From contig NZ_BBYG01000013.1 of the NCBI RefSeq assembly GCF_001184025.1, positions 248,001 through 312,000 on the forward strand: DNA of 64,000 nucleotides, given 5' to 3'. The stretch comes from Streptomyces maremycinicus. GTDB taxonomy: Bacteria > Actinomycetota > Actinomycetes > Streptomycetales > Streptomycetaceae. Shown piece by piece: positions 31,672-39,634 of this stretch. Position numbers and translations under genes: made by a program. Position 1 is the stretch's first letter, and every line of letters begins with the position of its first letter. Under the pieces are notes generated by a model. It did no database searches. It had not been told where the DNA came from and saw only the letters and a list, made by a program, of their open reading frames with translations.

Positions 31672-33648
31672 GTGGCCACTGCGGAGCCGACACGCGCCGA
31701 CGACACCGGTCCGGGCCCGGACGCCGGCCCGCGACCCAGGGTGCCCGCCCCCCAGTCGGGCGACCACGACCGTGACGGCCTCGGCGACCGTGCCGACGAC
31801 GGCGCGATGGTAGAGCTCGAGCGGGACCACGTCCCGGACCACGAGACGGCGGACGACCGCGCGGCGGGTCGCGCCGACGGCCGTACGGCCGGTGCGGGCC
31901 CCGCCCGGGAGCCGTCCCGGGCGAGAGCCGCGTTCGACCGGCTGGGCGACCGGCTGCGACGCCACCCGGTGCTGGCCATGACGGCCCTGTCCGGCGTTCT
32001 GCACCTCGTCTGGTTCTTCACGTTCGCGAACAGTGGTGGCGACCTCGCGGCGCAGGACGCCTGGGCCGAGTTCGTCGGCCGACACCCCGACTCCGCGTAC
32101 AACCTCGCCTGGTACGGCGGCATGCACCCGGTGTCGTACAGCATGGTGTCGCCGTACCTGATGTCCCTGCTCGGCGTCCGGACGACGATGATGATCGCCG
32201 GCACGATCTCGGCGGGGCTGCTCACCCTGATCCTGCTGCGCTGCCGGCCGGTGAAGAACCCGCTGTGGCCGGCGCTGGCCGGGGTCTTCGCCCTGCTGTG
32301 CAACGCGGCTTCCGGGCGCGTCACGTTCGGACTGGGCAACATGTTCGCGCTGGGCGCGGTCGCCGTCGTGTTCTGCTGGCCGTACCGCTGGCGCTACAAA
32401 CGGTGGGCGAAGGCGCTGTGCGCCGCCCCGCTCGCCGCGCTCGCCACGATGGGATCGCCGGTGGCGGGGCTTTTCGTGGGGCTCGTCGCCGCCGCGCTGT
32501 TCCTCCAGAAGCGGCGGCCGGGCGCGTGGGCCCTGGGGCTCGCGCCGACGGCCGTGGTCGCCCTGTCCGCCTGGCTCTTCCCGTTCTCCGGCACCCAGCC
32601 GATGTCCTTCGGCTCGGCCTCCCTGCCGCTGATGTCCGCGGTGGTCGTCTTCGCGGTCGTCCCGCGCGACTGGAAGACGGTACGGATCACGTCGGCCGTG
32701 TACGGGCTCGGGGTCCTGATGGTGTGGCTGATCAGCTCGCAGATCGGGTCCAACATCACGCGTCTGGCGATGCTGTTCACGGGCGTGGTGCTGATGGCGG
32801 CGCTGCCGTTCGCCGTGCCGCGCAGCCGCAAGTGGTACGTGATCGTCGTGGCGTTCCTCGGGTTCGTGGGCTGGATCGGCTTCAAGTCGGTCGACGATGT
32901 CCTGCGGACGACCCCGGCGGCCTCCTGGGCGCGTGAGCTGGCGCCGCTCGTCAACGAGCTCCAGGAGATCGGCGCGGAGCAGGGGCGGGTGGAGGTCGTG
33001 CCGGCCCGCTCGCACCGCGAGGCGTCCGCGCTCGCGCCGTACGTCAACCTCGCCCGGGGCTGGAACCGCCAGGCCGACATGGAGCGCAACCCCCTCTTCT
33101 ACGACGACACCCTCAACTCGGCGAACTACCACGAGTGGCTCCAGCGGTGGGCCGTGCACTTCGTCGTCGTGCCGAAGGAGGCGCTGGACGGGGACGGCGG
33201 CGAGCGGGAGCGGGAGCTGGTGCAGCGCGGGCTGCCGTATCTGACGCAGATCTGGGGCGACGCCAACTGGCAGCTGTTCAAGGTCACCGACCCCGCCTCG
33301 CTCGCCGAGCCGAACGCGGTGGTGCAGCGCGCCAAGCAGGACGAGATGACGATCGACGTGAAGAAGGCGGGGCGGATCCTGATCCGGATCCCGTACTCGC
33401 CGTGGCTGAGCGTCGTCGACGCGGAGGGCAAGAGCCTGAAGCCGCCGCAGGAGACGGACGCGTCCAAGGACCGGGCCGAGGGGGAGCCGAAGACGTACGA
33501 CAACGTCGACGGGTGCCTGTTCGAGACGGAGGAGGACGCGGAGGGTGACAAGTGGACGGTGCTGCTCGCTCCGCGGGCCGGGGTGTACCGGCTGGCCGCG
33601 CCCTACCAGCTGCCGCGGGGCACGCCGTGTCCGGACGAGTTGAAGTGA
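31672..33648 (+). CDS. multi-pass membrane protein of unknown function (GT-C-like layout)
   Basis: The product has about 658 residues. A disordered acidic/Arg-rich head (1-~95) leads to about ten membrane helices between residues ~100 and 420. A soluble C-terminal domain of ~230 residues follows, with NLARGWNRQADMERNPLFYDD and YHEWLQRWAVHFVVVPKEAL. The layout of membrane helices then an outside domain, plus a short loop motif AWYGGMHPVSYS after the first helix, resembles GT-C glycosyltransferases, but I see no certain catalytic pair. GTG 31672 is used. GTG 31609 in the same frame has an AAGGA site and is a real alternative. Confidence 0.75.
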   Translation: MATAEPTRADDTGPGPDAGPRPRVPAPQSGDHDRDGLGDRADDGAMVELERDHVPDHETADDRAAGRADGRTAGAGPAREPSRARAAFDRLGDRLRRHPVLAMTALSGVLHLVWFFTFANSGGDLAAQDAWAEFVGRHPDSAYNLAWYGGMHPVSYSMVSPYLMSLLGVRTTMMIAGTISAGLLTLILLRCRPVKNPLWPALAGVFALLCNAASGRVTFGLGNMFALGAVAVVFCWPYRWRYKRWAKALCAAPLAALATMGSPVAGLFVGLVAAALFLQKRRPGAWALGLAPTAVVALSAWLFPFSGTQPMSFGSASLPLMSAVVVFAVVPRDWKTVRITSAVYGLGVLMVWLISSQIGSNITRLAMLFTGVVLMAALPFAVPRSRKWYVIVVAFLGFVGWIGFKSVDDVLRTTPAASWARELAPLVNELQEIGAEQGRVEVVPARSHREASALAPYVNLARGWNRQADMERNPLFYDDTLNSANYHEWLQRWAVHFVVVPKEALDGDGGERERELVQRGLPYLTQIWGDANWQLFKVTDPASLAEPNAVVQRAKQDEMTIDVKKAGRILIRIPYSPWLSVVDAEGKSLKPPQETDASKDRAEGEPKTYDNVDGCLFETEEDAEGDKWTVLLAPRAGVYRLAAPYQLPRGTPCPDELK

Positions 33649-33674
33649 GCGTCGGCGTCCGCGGCCGCGGGTGA

Positions 33675-34538
33675 TCAGCGCAGGTCGGTCACGTAGCGGT
33701 CCGTGCCCGGGACCGTCGGGACGAAGGGGGCCAGCAGCTCCACCCTCCCGAGGCCCTTCTCCCCCACCGCTTCCGCCAGGCCGGTGAAGTGCTCCTCCCA
33801 GCAGTCCCTCGGGTCCGTCTCCAGGAACCACAGGAGGGTCAGGCGGGTGTCGACGCCCTCGACCTGCTTGACGTAGGTCATGCGGTCGCCCGGGAGCGGG
33901 GTGGGGCGGAAGACGGTGACCATGGCCGTCGGGGAGCCCGCCAGCCGCCGGGGGAGATGGCGGGCGCGCAGCCACTCCAGGAGTTCGGCGCGCTGCTGCG
34001 CCGAGTCGGCGTCGATCACCTCGAGCACCAGGCCCGCGTACGGGTGGTCCAGGGCGTGGAAGTCCCGGGGACCGGCGGCGCCGTCCCGGTAGACGGTCGC
34101 CTCGTGGTCCTGGAACGCCGTGAAGACGTGGGTGCGGTCCCGGTAGACGCGGGCGTCCCGGTTGAGGCGCTGGTTGATGGCGACCGTCCACCGCATGTGG
34201 TCGTCGTAGCGGCCGTCGGTGATCCAGTAGGTGGAGAGGTAGCAGCCGGCGGTGACCGGCTGGGCGATCGCGGACTTCTCCGGGTGGCGCAGGAGCTGGA
34301 GGTCGCGGGTCGCCACCCACCTGCGGCCCGCGTACATCCAGGGCATCGCCATCGCGCCGGCGTAGTAGTGGTCGTCCTCGTACCAGCGGTTGTAGGCGTA
34401 CTCGTGGCCGGGGTGCGGTTCGACCATGGTGATCAGGGCGTGGCCGGGGCGCACCCCGTAGGGGCCGACGGCCGCCAGTTCGGCGTAGGTCTCGCTGTGT
34501 GTGTCGTGGTGCGGGTCGCGGTGCGTGTCCTCGCTCAT
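33675..34538 (-). CDS. putative dimeric alpha-beta-barrel (EthD-like) protein, member of the CTGACG regulon
   Basis: The product has 287 residues. NRWYEDDHYYAGAMAMPWMYAGRRW and HPYAGLVLEVIDADS look like two ferredoxin-like (dimeric alpha-beta barrel) units, as in EthD-type proteins that accompany catabolic pathways. No firm catalytic motif is recognised. ATG 34538 follows GGGGA. The head is His/Asp-rich (DTHRDPHHDTHSE). It shares its promoter interval with a divergent SDR gene. The perfect palindrome at 34571-34587 sits between them, so both are likely controlled by the same repressor. Confidence 0.6.
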   Translation of the reverse strand: MSEDTHRDPHHDTHSETYAELAAVGPYGVRPGHALITMVEPHPGHEYAYNRWYEDDHYYAGAMAMPWMYAGRRWVATRDLQLLRHPEKSAIAQPVTAGCYLSTYWITDGRYDDHMRWTVAINQRLNRDARVYRDRTHVFTAFQDHEATVYRDGAAGPRDFHALDHPYAGLVLEVIDADSAQQRAELLEWLRARHLPRRLAGSPTAMVTVFRPTPLPGDRMTYVKQVEGVDTRLTLLWFLETDPRDCWEEHFTGLAEAVGEKGLGRVELLAPFVPTVPGTDRYVTDLR

Positions 34539-34570
34539 GCTCTTCCCCATCCTCGGCGACTGGCCCATAC

Positions 34571-34587
34571 TCTGACGCTCCGTCAGA
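34571..34587. promoter_or_regulatory. regulon operator TCTGACG-CTC-CGTCAGA
   Basis: A perfect 7-3-7 palindrome lies between the divergent barrel-protein and SDR genes. The same core CTGACG-N3-CGTCAG recurs at 50367 and 53742, with close variants at 51256, 59058 and 59085. TetR-family repressors typically bind such sites. Confidence 0.75.
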
Positions 34588-34614
34588 TAATGCGCCAGAG
34601 GCCTGGGGGTCCCG

Positions 34615-35400
34615 ATGTCACTGCTCACCGGCAAGACCGTCGTCGTCTCGGGAGTCGGCGCCGGGCTCGGTCACCAGGTCGCCGCCGCGGTCGTCCGGGA
34701 CGGCGGGAACGCCGTGCTGGGGGCGCGGACCGAGGCGAATCTCGCGAAGAGCGCGGCCGGTATCGACCCCGGAGGGGCGCGTACCGCGTACCGGGTCACC
34801 GACATCACCGACGAGGGGAGCTGCGAGGCGCTCGCGGAGCTGGCGCGGGAGCGGTTCGGGGGGATCGACGCCGTGGTGAACGTGGCGGCCTGGGACTCCT
34901 TCTTCGGCGGTGTCGAGGAGGCCGACTTCGCCACCTGGCAGTCGGTGATCGACGTCAACCTGCTGGGGTCGCTGCGGATGACGCGGGCGTGCCTGGCCGG
35001 GCTGCGGGCGCGGGGCGGGTCGGTGGTGTTCATCGGGACGCAGTCCGCCGTGGCGGCCCCCTCCCAGGTGCGGCAGGCGGCGTACGCGGCTTCCAAGGGC
35101 GCGCTGACCAGCGCCATGTACTCGCTCGCGCGGGAGTGGGGGCCGCACCGGATCCGGGTCAACACCGTGCTGCCGGGGTGGATGTGGGGGCCGCCGGTGC
35201 AGGCCTACGTCCAGTTCACCGCGCAGACGGAAGGGGTGCCGCAGGAGGAGGTGCTGGGGCGGCTCACCGGGCGGATGGCGTTGCCCGAGCTGGCGACGGA
35301 CGGGGATGTGGCGGAGGCGGCGGTGTTCCTGGCGTCGGACCGGGCGCGGGCGATCACGGGACAGTCGTTGCTGGTCAACGCCGGGGAGCTGATGCGATGA
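34615..35400 (+). CDS. short-chain dehydrogenase/reductase (SDR)
   Basis: The product has 261 residues. The cofactor motif is VVVSGVGAGLG (TGxxxGxG type), the NNAG-equivalent is VVNVAAW (unusual), and the active site is S in FIGTQSA with YAASK. The C-terminal TGQSLLVNAGEL replaces the usual V-D-G-G. The V-N-V-A-A-W variant is seen in SDRs acting on larger substrates. It probably oxidises or reduces a hydroxy/keto intermediate of the pathway encoded in this region. ATG 34615 follows GGGGG. Confidence 0.92.
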   Translation: MSLLTGKTVVVSGVGAGLGHQVAAAVVRDGGNAVLGARTEANLAKSAAGIDPGGARTAYRVTDITDEGSCEALAELARERFGGIDAVVNVAAWDSFFGGVEEADFATWQSVIDVNLLGSLRMTRACLAGLRARGGSVVFIGTQSAVAAPSQVRQAAYAASKGALTSAMYSLAREWGPHRIRVNTVLPGWMWGPPVQAYVQFTAQTEGVPQEEVLGRLTGRMALPELATDGDVAEAAVFLASDRARAITGQSLLVNAGELMR

Positions 35401-35538
35401 GTTCACATAGCTGAACGCGGACCACCATACCGAATACCTTTACCTCCCTTTGACCTTACGGTTACTTGTCGTGTTCACGCGGCAGCGCCCACGATGAGCG
35501 CCGGGCTGAACGCCGGTCTGAACCCTGGGAGGGCGCAC

Positions 35539-37113
35539 ATGAACGGTCTCGACTGGGCCGTGCTCATCGGCTATTTCGGCGTGATGGTCGCGATCGGCGT
35601 CTGGTCGCACAAACGCGTCGACAACGTGAGCGACTTCTTCACCGCCGGCGGCAGGATGCCCTGGTGGCTGTCCGGCATCTCGCACCACATGTCGGGCTAC
35701 AGCGCGGTGATGTTCACCGGGTACGCGGGCATCGCCTACACCTACGGCGTCACCTCGTTCGTCACCTGGTCCTTCCCCATCGCGCTCGGTATCGCCATCG
35801 GCTCGAAGCTGTTCGCGCCGCGCATCAACCGCCTGCGGTCGCGGCTCCAGGTGGCCTCGCCGCTGGAGTACCTGAAGAACCGCTACGACCTCAAGACCCA
35901 GCAGGCGCTGGCCTGGTCGGGGATGCTCCTGAAGATCGTGGACGTCGGCGCCAAGTGGGCCGCCATCGCGACCCTGCTGTCCGTCTTCACCGGGATCTCC
36001 CTCAACCAGGGCATCCTCATCACCGGCGCGATCACCGCCGTCTACTGCACGATCGGCGGGCTGTGGGCGGACGCGCTGACCGAACTGGGCCAGTTCGTCA
36101 TCCAGTTGCTGGCCGGTGTGGCGATGTTCGTCGCCGTCGTGCTCAAGCTGAACGACAAGGGCATCGGCTTCCTGGACGCCTGGGACCAGCCGGCGCTCCA
36201 GGGCCACGACAAGCCCCTGGTCGCCCAGTACGGGACGGTGTTCCTGCTCGCGTTCCTGTTCATCAAGCTGTTCGAGTACAACGGCGGCATGCTCAACCAG
36301 GCCCAGCGGTACATGGCCACGGCCACCCCCAAGGAGGCCGAGCGGTCGGCGCGGCTGTCGGCGGTGCTGTGGCTGGTCTGGCCGCTGGTGCTGTTCTTCC
36401 CGATGTGGATGTCACCGCTGCTGGTGACGTCGAACAAGCCGGACGGCTCCGACTCCTACGCCCTGATGACCGAACAGCTGCTCCCGCACGGCCTGTTGGG
36501 TCTCGTCATCGTCGGCTTCTTCTCCCACACCATGGCGATGTGCTCGTCCGACGCGAACGCGATCGCCGCCGTCTTCACCCGGGACTGCGCACCGGTGATC
36601 TGGGCCAGGGCGCGGGAGTGGAACCAGCGGTCGGGGCTGATCGCGGCGCGGGTGGCGACCGTCGTCTTCCTCGGGCTGTCGATGGCGGCGGCCACCCAGG
36701 TCAACTCCCCCGCCTTCAAGGACATCATCACGGTCGTCATCAAGTGGGTGGCCGGACTGATGGGCCCGATGGCGATCCCGATGATGCTGGGCCTGCTGCG
36801 CCCGTTCCGCCGCTCCGGTCCGACGGCCGCGCTCACCAGCTGGTCGATGGGTCTGTTCGCCTTCTGGCTGGTCAACTACCCGATCAACTGGAACGTCGAC
36901 GGCGGAGTGCCGCTCCAGTACCAGGTGTCGATCCCGCTGGCCGTGTCGCTGGTCCTCTACGTCCTCATCGGGTTCGTCAAGCCCGAGGACACCCCGGAGC
37001 GGCTCGCGATCATCGAGCGGATCAACACGGACGGGGACGGCGGCGCGTCCGGCGCCGCGCGGATCCCGCGGCCCCAGGGCAAGGACGAGGTCCCCACCGC
37101 GGTGACGGACTAA
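35539..37113 (+). CDS. sodium:solute symporter (SSS family)
   Basis: The product has 524 residues and thirteen or so membrane helices. SSS markers are WAVLIGYFGVMVAIGVWSHKRV, DFFTAGGRMPWWLSGISHHMSGYSAVMFTGYAGIAYTYG and MCSSDANAIAAVFTRD. The overall sequence resembles SGLT-like sugar/solute:Na+ symporters. It carries a small polar substrate into the cell using the sodium gradient. ATG 35539 has GGGAGGG. The stop overlaps that of the convergent ADP-ribosylglycohydrolase gene by four bases. A short dyad GTTCA-N6-TGAAC at 35401-35416 lies upstream. Confidence 0.9.
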   Translation: MNGLDWAVLIGYFGVMVAIGVWSHKRVDNVSDFFTAGGRMPWWLSGISHHMSGYSAVMFTGYAGIAYTYGVTSFVTWSFPIALGIAIGSKLFAPRINRLRSRLQVASPLEYLKNRYDLKTQQALAWSGMLLKIVDVGAKWAAIATLLSVFTGISLNQGILITGAITAVYCTIGGLWADALTELGQFVIQLLAGVAMFVAVVLKLNDKGIGFLDAWDQPALQGHDKPLVAQYGTVFLLAFLFIKLFEYNGGMLNQAQRYMATATPKEAERSARLSAVLWLVWPLVLFFPMWMSPLLVTSNKPDGSDSYALMTEQLLPHGLLGLVIVGFFSHTMAMCSSDANAIAAVFTRDCAPVIWARAREWNQRSGLIAARVATVVFLGLSMAAATQVNSPAFKDIITVVIKWVAGLMGPMAIPMMLGLLRPFRRSGPTAALTSWSMGLFAFWLVNYPINWNVDGGVPLQYQVSIPLAVSLVLYVLIGFVKPEDTPERLAIIERINTDGDGGASGAARIPRPQGKDEVPTAVTD

Positions 37114-38243
37114 CTCCCCCTGGGATACCTGGCCGTCCACCCCGGCGAGGCTCCCGCGGGGCCGTGCAGGGCCGGCCCCTGGGTCATCTCCATGGCGAAG
37201 TCGTCGGCCAGTTCCAGGATCGTGGGACGGCCCTCCAGCTCGGCCAGCCAGGCCGGCGGGAGGGCCGTCTCGCCGTGCAGGGCGCCGAGCAGGCCGCCGG
37301 CGAGCGCGGCGGTCGGCCCCGAGGGCGCGCCGTGGTTCACCGCGAGCCGCAGCCCGTGCCGGACGTCCTCGGCGACGAGCGCGCAGTAGACGGCACCCGA
37401 CAGCACGGCCTCCGCGGTCCCCGCCCCCGCGAGCCCCTCCACCCTCGACGGCCCCGGCAGCCCCTGCCGTACGGCGCCCAGCGCGTGCCGCAGCGCCTCG
37501 GAGACGGCCTCGTGCCCCGGCCGTCCGGCCAGCAGGGCGAGCGCCCGCTGCACCGCGCCGTCGAGGCTCTCACCGCGGGCCAGCGCGTGCACGGTGACGG
37601 CGTAGGCGGCCGCCGAGAGACAGGCGGTGGGGTGCCCGTGGGTCTGCGTGGCGCACTCGACGGCGAGCTGGGCGACGAGTTGCGGCTCCCAGCCGACGAG
37701 CAGTCCGAAGGGCACCGAACGGGGAACCACCTCGGGCCCGGCCGCGTCGGGGCTCTTGGGCGAGTCCAGGGTGCCCATGACCTCGTCGCCGAGCCCGAGC
37801 AGCAGCGTCCGGGTCGGACCGCGCCGGGCGTACAGCCACTCCTCGCGGGCCAGCCAGCCGTCGTCCTTGCGGCGCAGGTCGGGCCCCCAGTCGCGCTGGG
37901 TGGCCGCCCAGCGCAGATACGCCCGGTGCAGGTCGGTCGGCGGATGCCAGGCGCCGGTGTCCCGCCGCACCTGGGCGCGGATCAGACCGTCCACGGTGAA
38001 CAGGGTCAGCTGGGTGAGGTGCGTGACCGCGCCGCGCCGCCCGTGGGCGGGGGCCAGGTCCACGACCCCCTCGGGTCCGTGCGCCTGCCGGATCTCCTCG
38101 ATGCCGAGCCCGTCGACGGGCGCCCCGAGGGCGTCCCCGACGGCCGCGCCCAGCAGCGTGCCCCGCACCCGGCTGCGGAAGTCCTGCTGTTCGGCACGGC
38201 CCCAGACCGGCCCGGCAGTCGCACCCACCCAGCCCTCCCGCAC
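37110..38243 (-). CDS. ADP-ribosylglycohydrolase family protein
   Basis: The product has 377 residues. RSRVRGTLLGAAVGDALGAPVDGL is the DraG/ADP-ribosylglycohydrolase N-terminus (G-x-x-x-G-D-A-L-G). AVTHLTQLTLFTVDGLI corresponds to the first metal-binding block, with T-x-L/D-D altered to T-Q-L-T. AVNHGAPSGPTAALAGGLLGALHG corresponds to the second, where S-G-P-T-A-A stands for the usual D-S-D-S/T-x-A. Some magnesium ligands are thus replaced, so catalytic activity is uncertain. GTG 38243 follows a TATGTA -10-like box, suggesting a leaderless mRNA. Confidence 0.85.
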   Translation of the reverse strand: MREGWVGATAGPVWGRAEQQDFRSRVRGTLLGAAVGDALGAPVDGLGIEEIRQAHGPEGVVDLAPAHGRRGAVTHLTQLTLFTVDGLIRAQVRRDTGAWHPPTDLHRAYLRWAATQRDWGPDLRRKDDGWLAREEWLYARRGPTRTLLLGLGDEVMGTLDSPKSPDAAGPEVVPRSVPFGLLVGWEPQLVAQLAVECATQTHGHPTACLSAAAYAVTVHALARGESLDGAVQRALALLAGRPGHEAVSEALRHALGAVRQGLPGPSRVEGLAGAGTAEAVLSGAVYCALVAEDVRHGLRLAVNHGAPSGPTAALAGGLLGALHGETALPPAWLAELEGRPTILELADDFAMEMTQGPALHGPAGASPGWTARYPRGS

Positions 38244-38355
38244 CGTGCGTACATACGACGTCCGTCACTGTAATCGAACAGGGCTCCGTTCCGGCCCTGT
38301 GCACGGGCTGTCCGGTGGAGGGGTGATGAAGACCTGGTGGGGTAAGGACACCGGC

Positions 38356-38880
38356 ATGACCACCCCCACCACACGTATCCCTCACGCGTCACGCGTGCTT
38401 CCGCTCACCGCCACCCTCCTCACCGGGACGGTCGCGCTCTACATGCTTCTCGTCGCCTTCGGGAACATCACCGACTTCGGCACGAACCAGCAGTTCGTGC
38501 GTCATGTGCTGGCGATGGACACGACGTTCAAGGACGACGACGTGATGTGGCGGGCGGTGACGAGCAAGGGGCTCCAGGACACCGCCTACGTCGCGATCAT
38601 CGCGTGGGAGACCGTCGCCGGGGTGGTGCTGGCCGCCGGGACGTGGTTCTGGGCGCGGCGCGACCTCATACGCGGCCGGGTGCTGTCCACGTACGGGCTG
38701 GTCATGGTGATGCTGCTGTTCGGCGCCGGGTTCATCGCGATCGGCGGGGAGTGGTTCTCGATGTGGCAGTCGGACACCTGGAACGGGCTCGACGCGGCGA
38801 CCCGGGCGTTCCTGTTCGCCGGGGTCGTGCTGATCGTCGACCAGTTGCCGGCCGGACAGGCGCCGGACGAGCGGGCGTGA
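38356..38880 (+). CDS. DUF2165 family membrane protein
   Basis: The product has 174 residues and four membrane helices. VALYMLLVAFGNITDFGTNQQFVRHVLAMDTTF and LQDTAYVAIIAWETVAGVVLAAGTW are the family hallmarks. Its function is unknown. ATG 38356 is chosen for the AAGGA site seven bases upstream. An ATG at 38326 is in frame but less well placed. Confidence 0.88.
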   Translation: MTTPTTRIPHASRVLPLTATLLTGTVALYMLLVAFGNITDFGTNQQFVRHVLAMDTTFKDDDVMWRAVTSKGLQDTAYVAIIAWETVAGVVLAAGTWFWARRDLIRGRVLSTYGLVMVMLLFGAGFIAIGGEWFSMWQSDTWNGLDAATRAFLFAGVVLIVDQLPAGQAPDERA

Positions 38881-38898
38881 CGCCCCCGGCCGCGGGCC

Positions 38899-39483
38899 CT
38901 ATTCGACGACCCTGACCTTCGTCCCCGTCTCGCCGAACGCCCAGAGCGCCGTCCCGTCCGCCTTCGCCATCCGGATGCCGCCGGTCTGCGTACCGGCGGC
39001 TGCCGGGGGCGGCGAGGAGCCGTCGACTGCGTTGGAGAAGGCGATGTTGACGCCCGAGGTGGCGGAGAAGTACACGATGTGCTCGATCGCCACGCCGTCG
39101 GAGCCCGTGGTGGCGTCCTTGCGGAGCGAGACCGTGAAGCTGCCGACGGCCGGGTCGACCGTGCCGGGCCAGACCGTGAAGGTGCGGCGGGCGGTGTCGT
39201 CCGCGTCGACCAGCCAGACCCGGTGCTGCCCCAGCGAGTAGACGATCCGCCGGCCGGTGCCCGAACTGCCGGGCACCTCGGCCGTCTTGGGGGTGGCCGA
39301 CGGTTTCGGCGAGGCCGAGGGCGGCGCGCCGGCCGACGCCGAGGCGCTCGGCTTCGCCGCCGACGCCGTCGGGTGCGGGCCCTGCTCGGCCTGCGCCGTC
39401 AGGAAGACGACCGCGGCGATCGCGCCGGCCGTGAGTCCGGTGACCCAAACCCAGGAGGGAAGCCGTCGGGCAGGCACGGGCAC
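38899..39483 (-). CDS. secreted/anchored YkuD-like (L,D-transpeptidase fold) protein lacking the catalytic Cys
   Basis: The product has 194 residues. An N-terminal membrane anchor (about 11-30) is followed by a Ser/Pro/Ala linker. The C-terminal domain begins RRIVYSLGQHRVWLVD and has PAVGSFTV. It ends TQTGGIRMAKADGTALWAFGETGTKVRVV, which parallels the L,D-transpeptidase end S-H-G-C-I-R-M followed by a short helix. Here the catalytic S-H-G-C is Q-T-G-G, so the nucleophile is missing. It may bind peptidoglycan without cross-linking it. GTG 39483 follows GGAG. The fold assignment is by pattern and moderately sure. Confidence 0.65.
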   Translation of the reverse strand: MPVPARRLPSWVWVTGLTAGAIAAVVFLTAQAEQGPHPTASAAKPSASASAGAPPSASPKPSATPKTAEVPGSSGTGRRIVYSLGQHRVWLVDADDTARRTFTVWPGTVDPAVGSFTVSLRKDATTGSDGVAIEHIVYFSATSGVNIAFSNAVDGSSPPPAAAGTQTGGIRMAKADGTALWAFGETGTKVRVVE

Positions 39484-39549
39484 GCATCTCCTCAGCTACG
39501 GGACCCCTCCGGTCGGGGCCCGATCATCGTACTGCGAGGGGCCCGCTCC

Positions 39550-39600
39550 CCGATCCCTGAGTGGTCCCGGAGTGATCCCGGAGTGATCCCGGAGCGGACC
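39550..39600. repeat. 12-13-bp direct repeats GTGATCCCGGAG
   Basis: Three near-identical tandem units (GTGGTCCCGGA, GTGATCCCGGA, GTGATCCCGGA) lie between the YkuD-like gene start and the fbiC stop. Confidence 0.6.
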
Positions 39601-39634
39601 CTGAGAGGTCGCTGAGCGGTCGCCGACGGGTCGC

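Noticed and set aside
31399..34320. 973-codon minus-strand frame
   Set aside because: It is antisense to the membrane-protein gene, has no recognisable domain, and its ends match no start signals.
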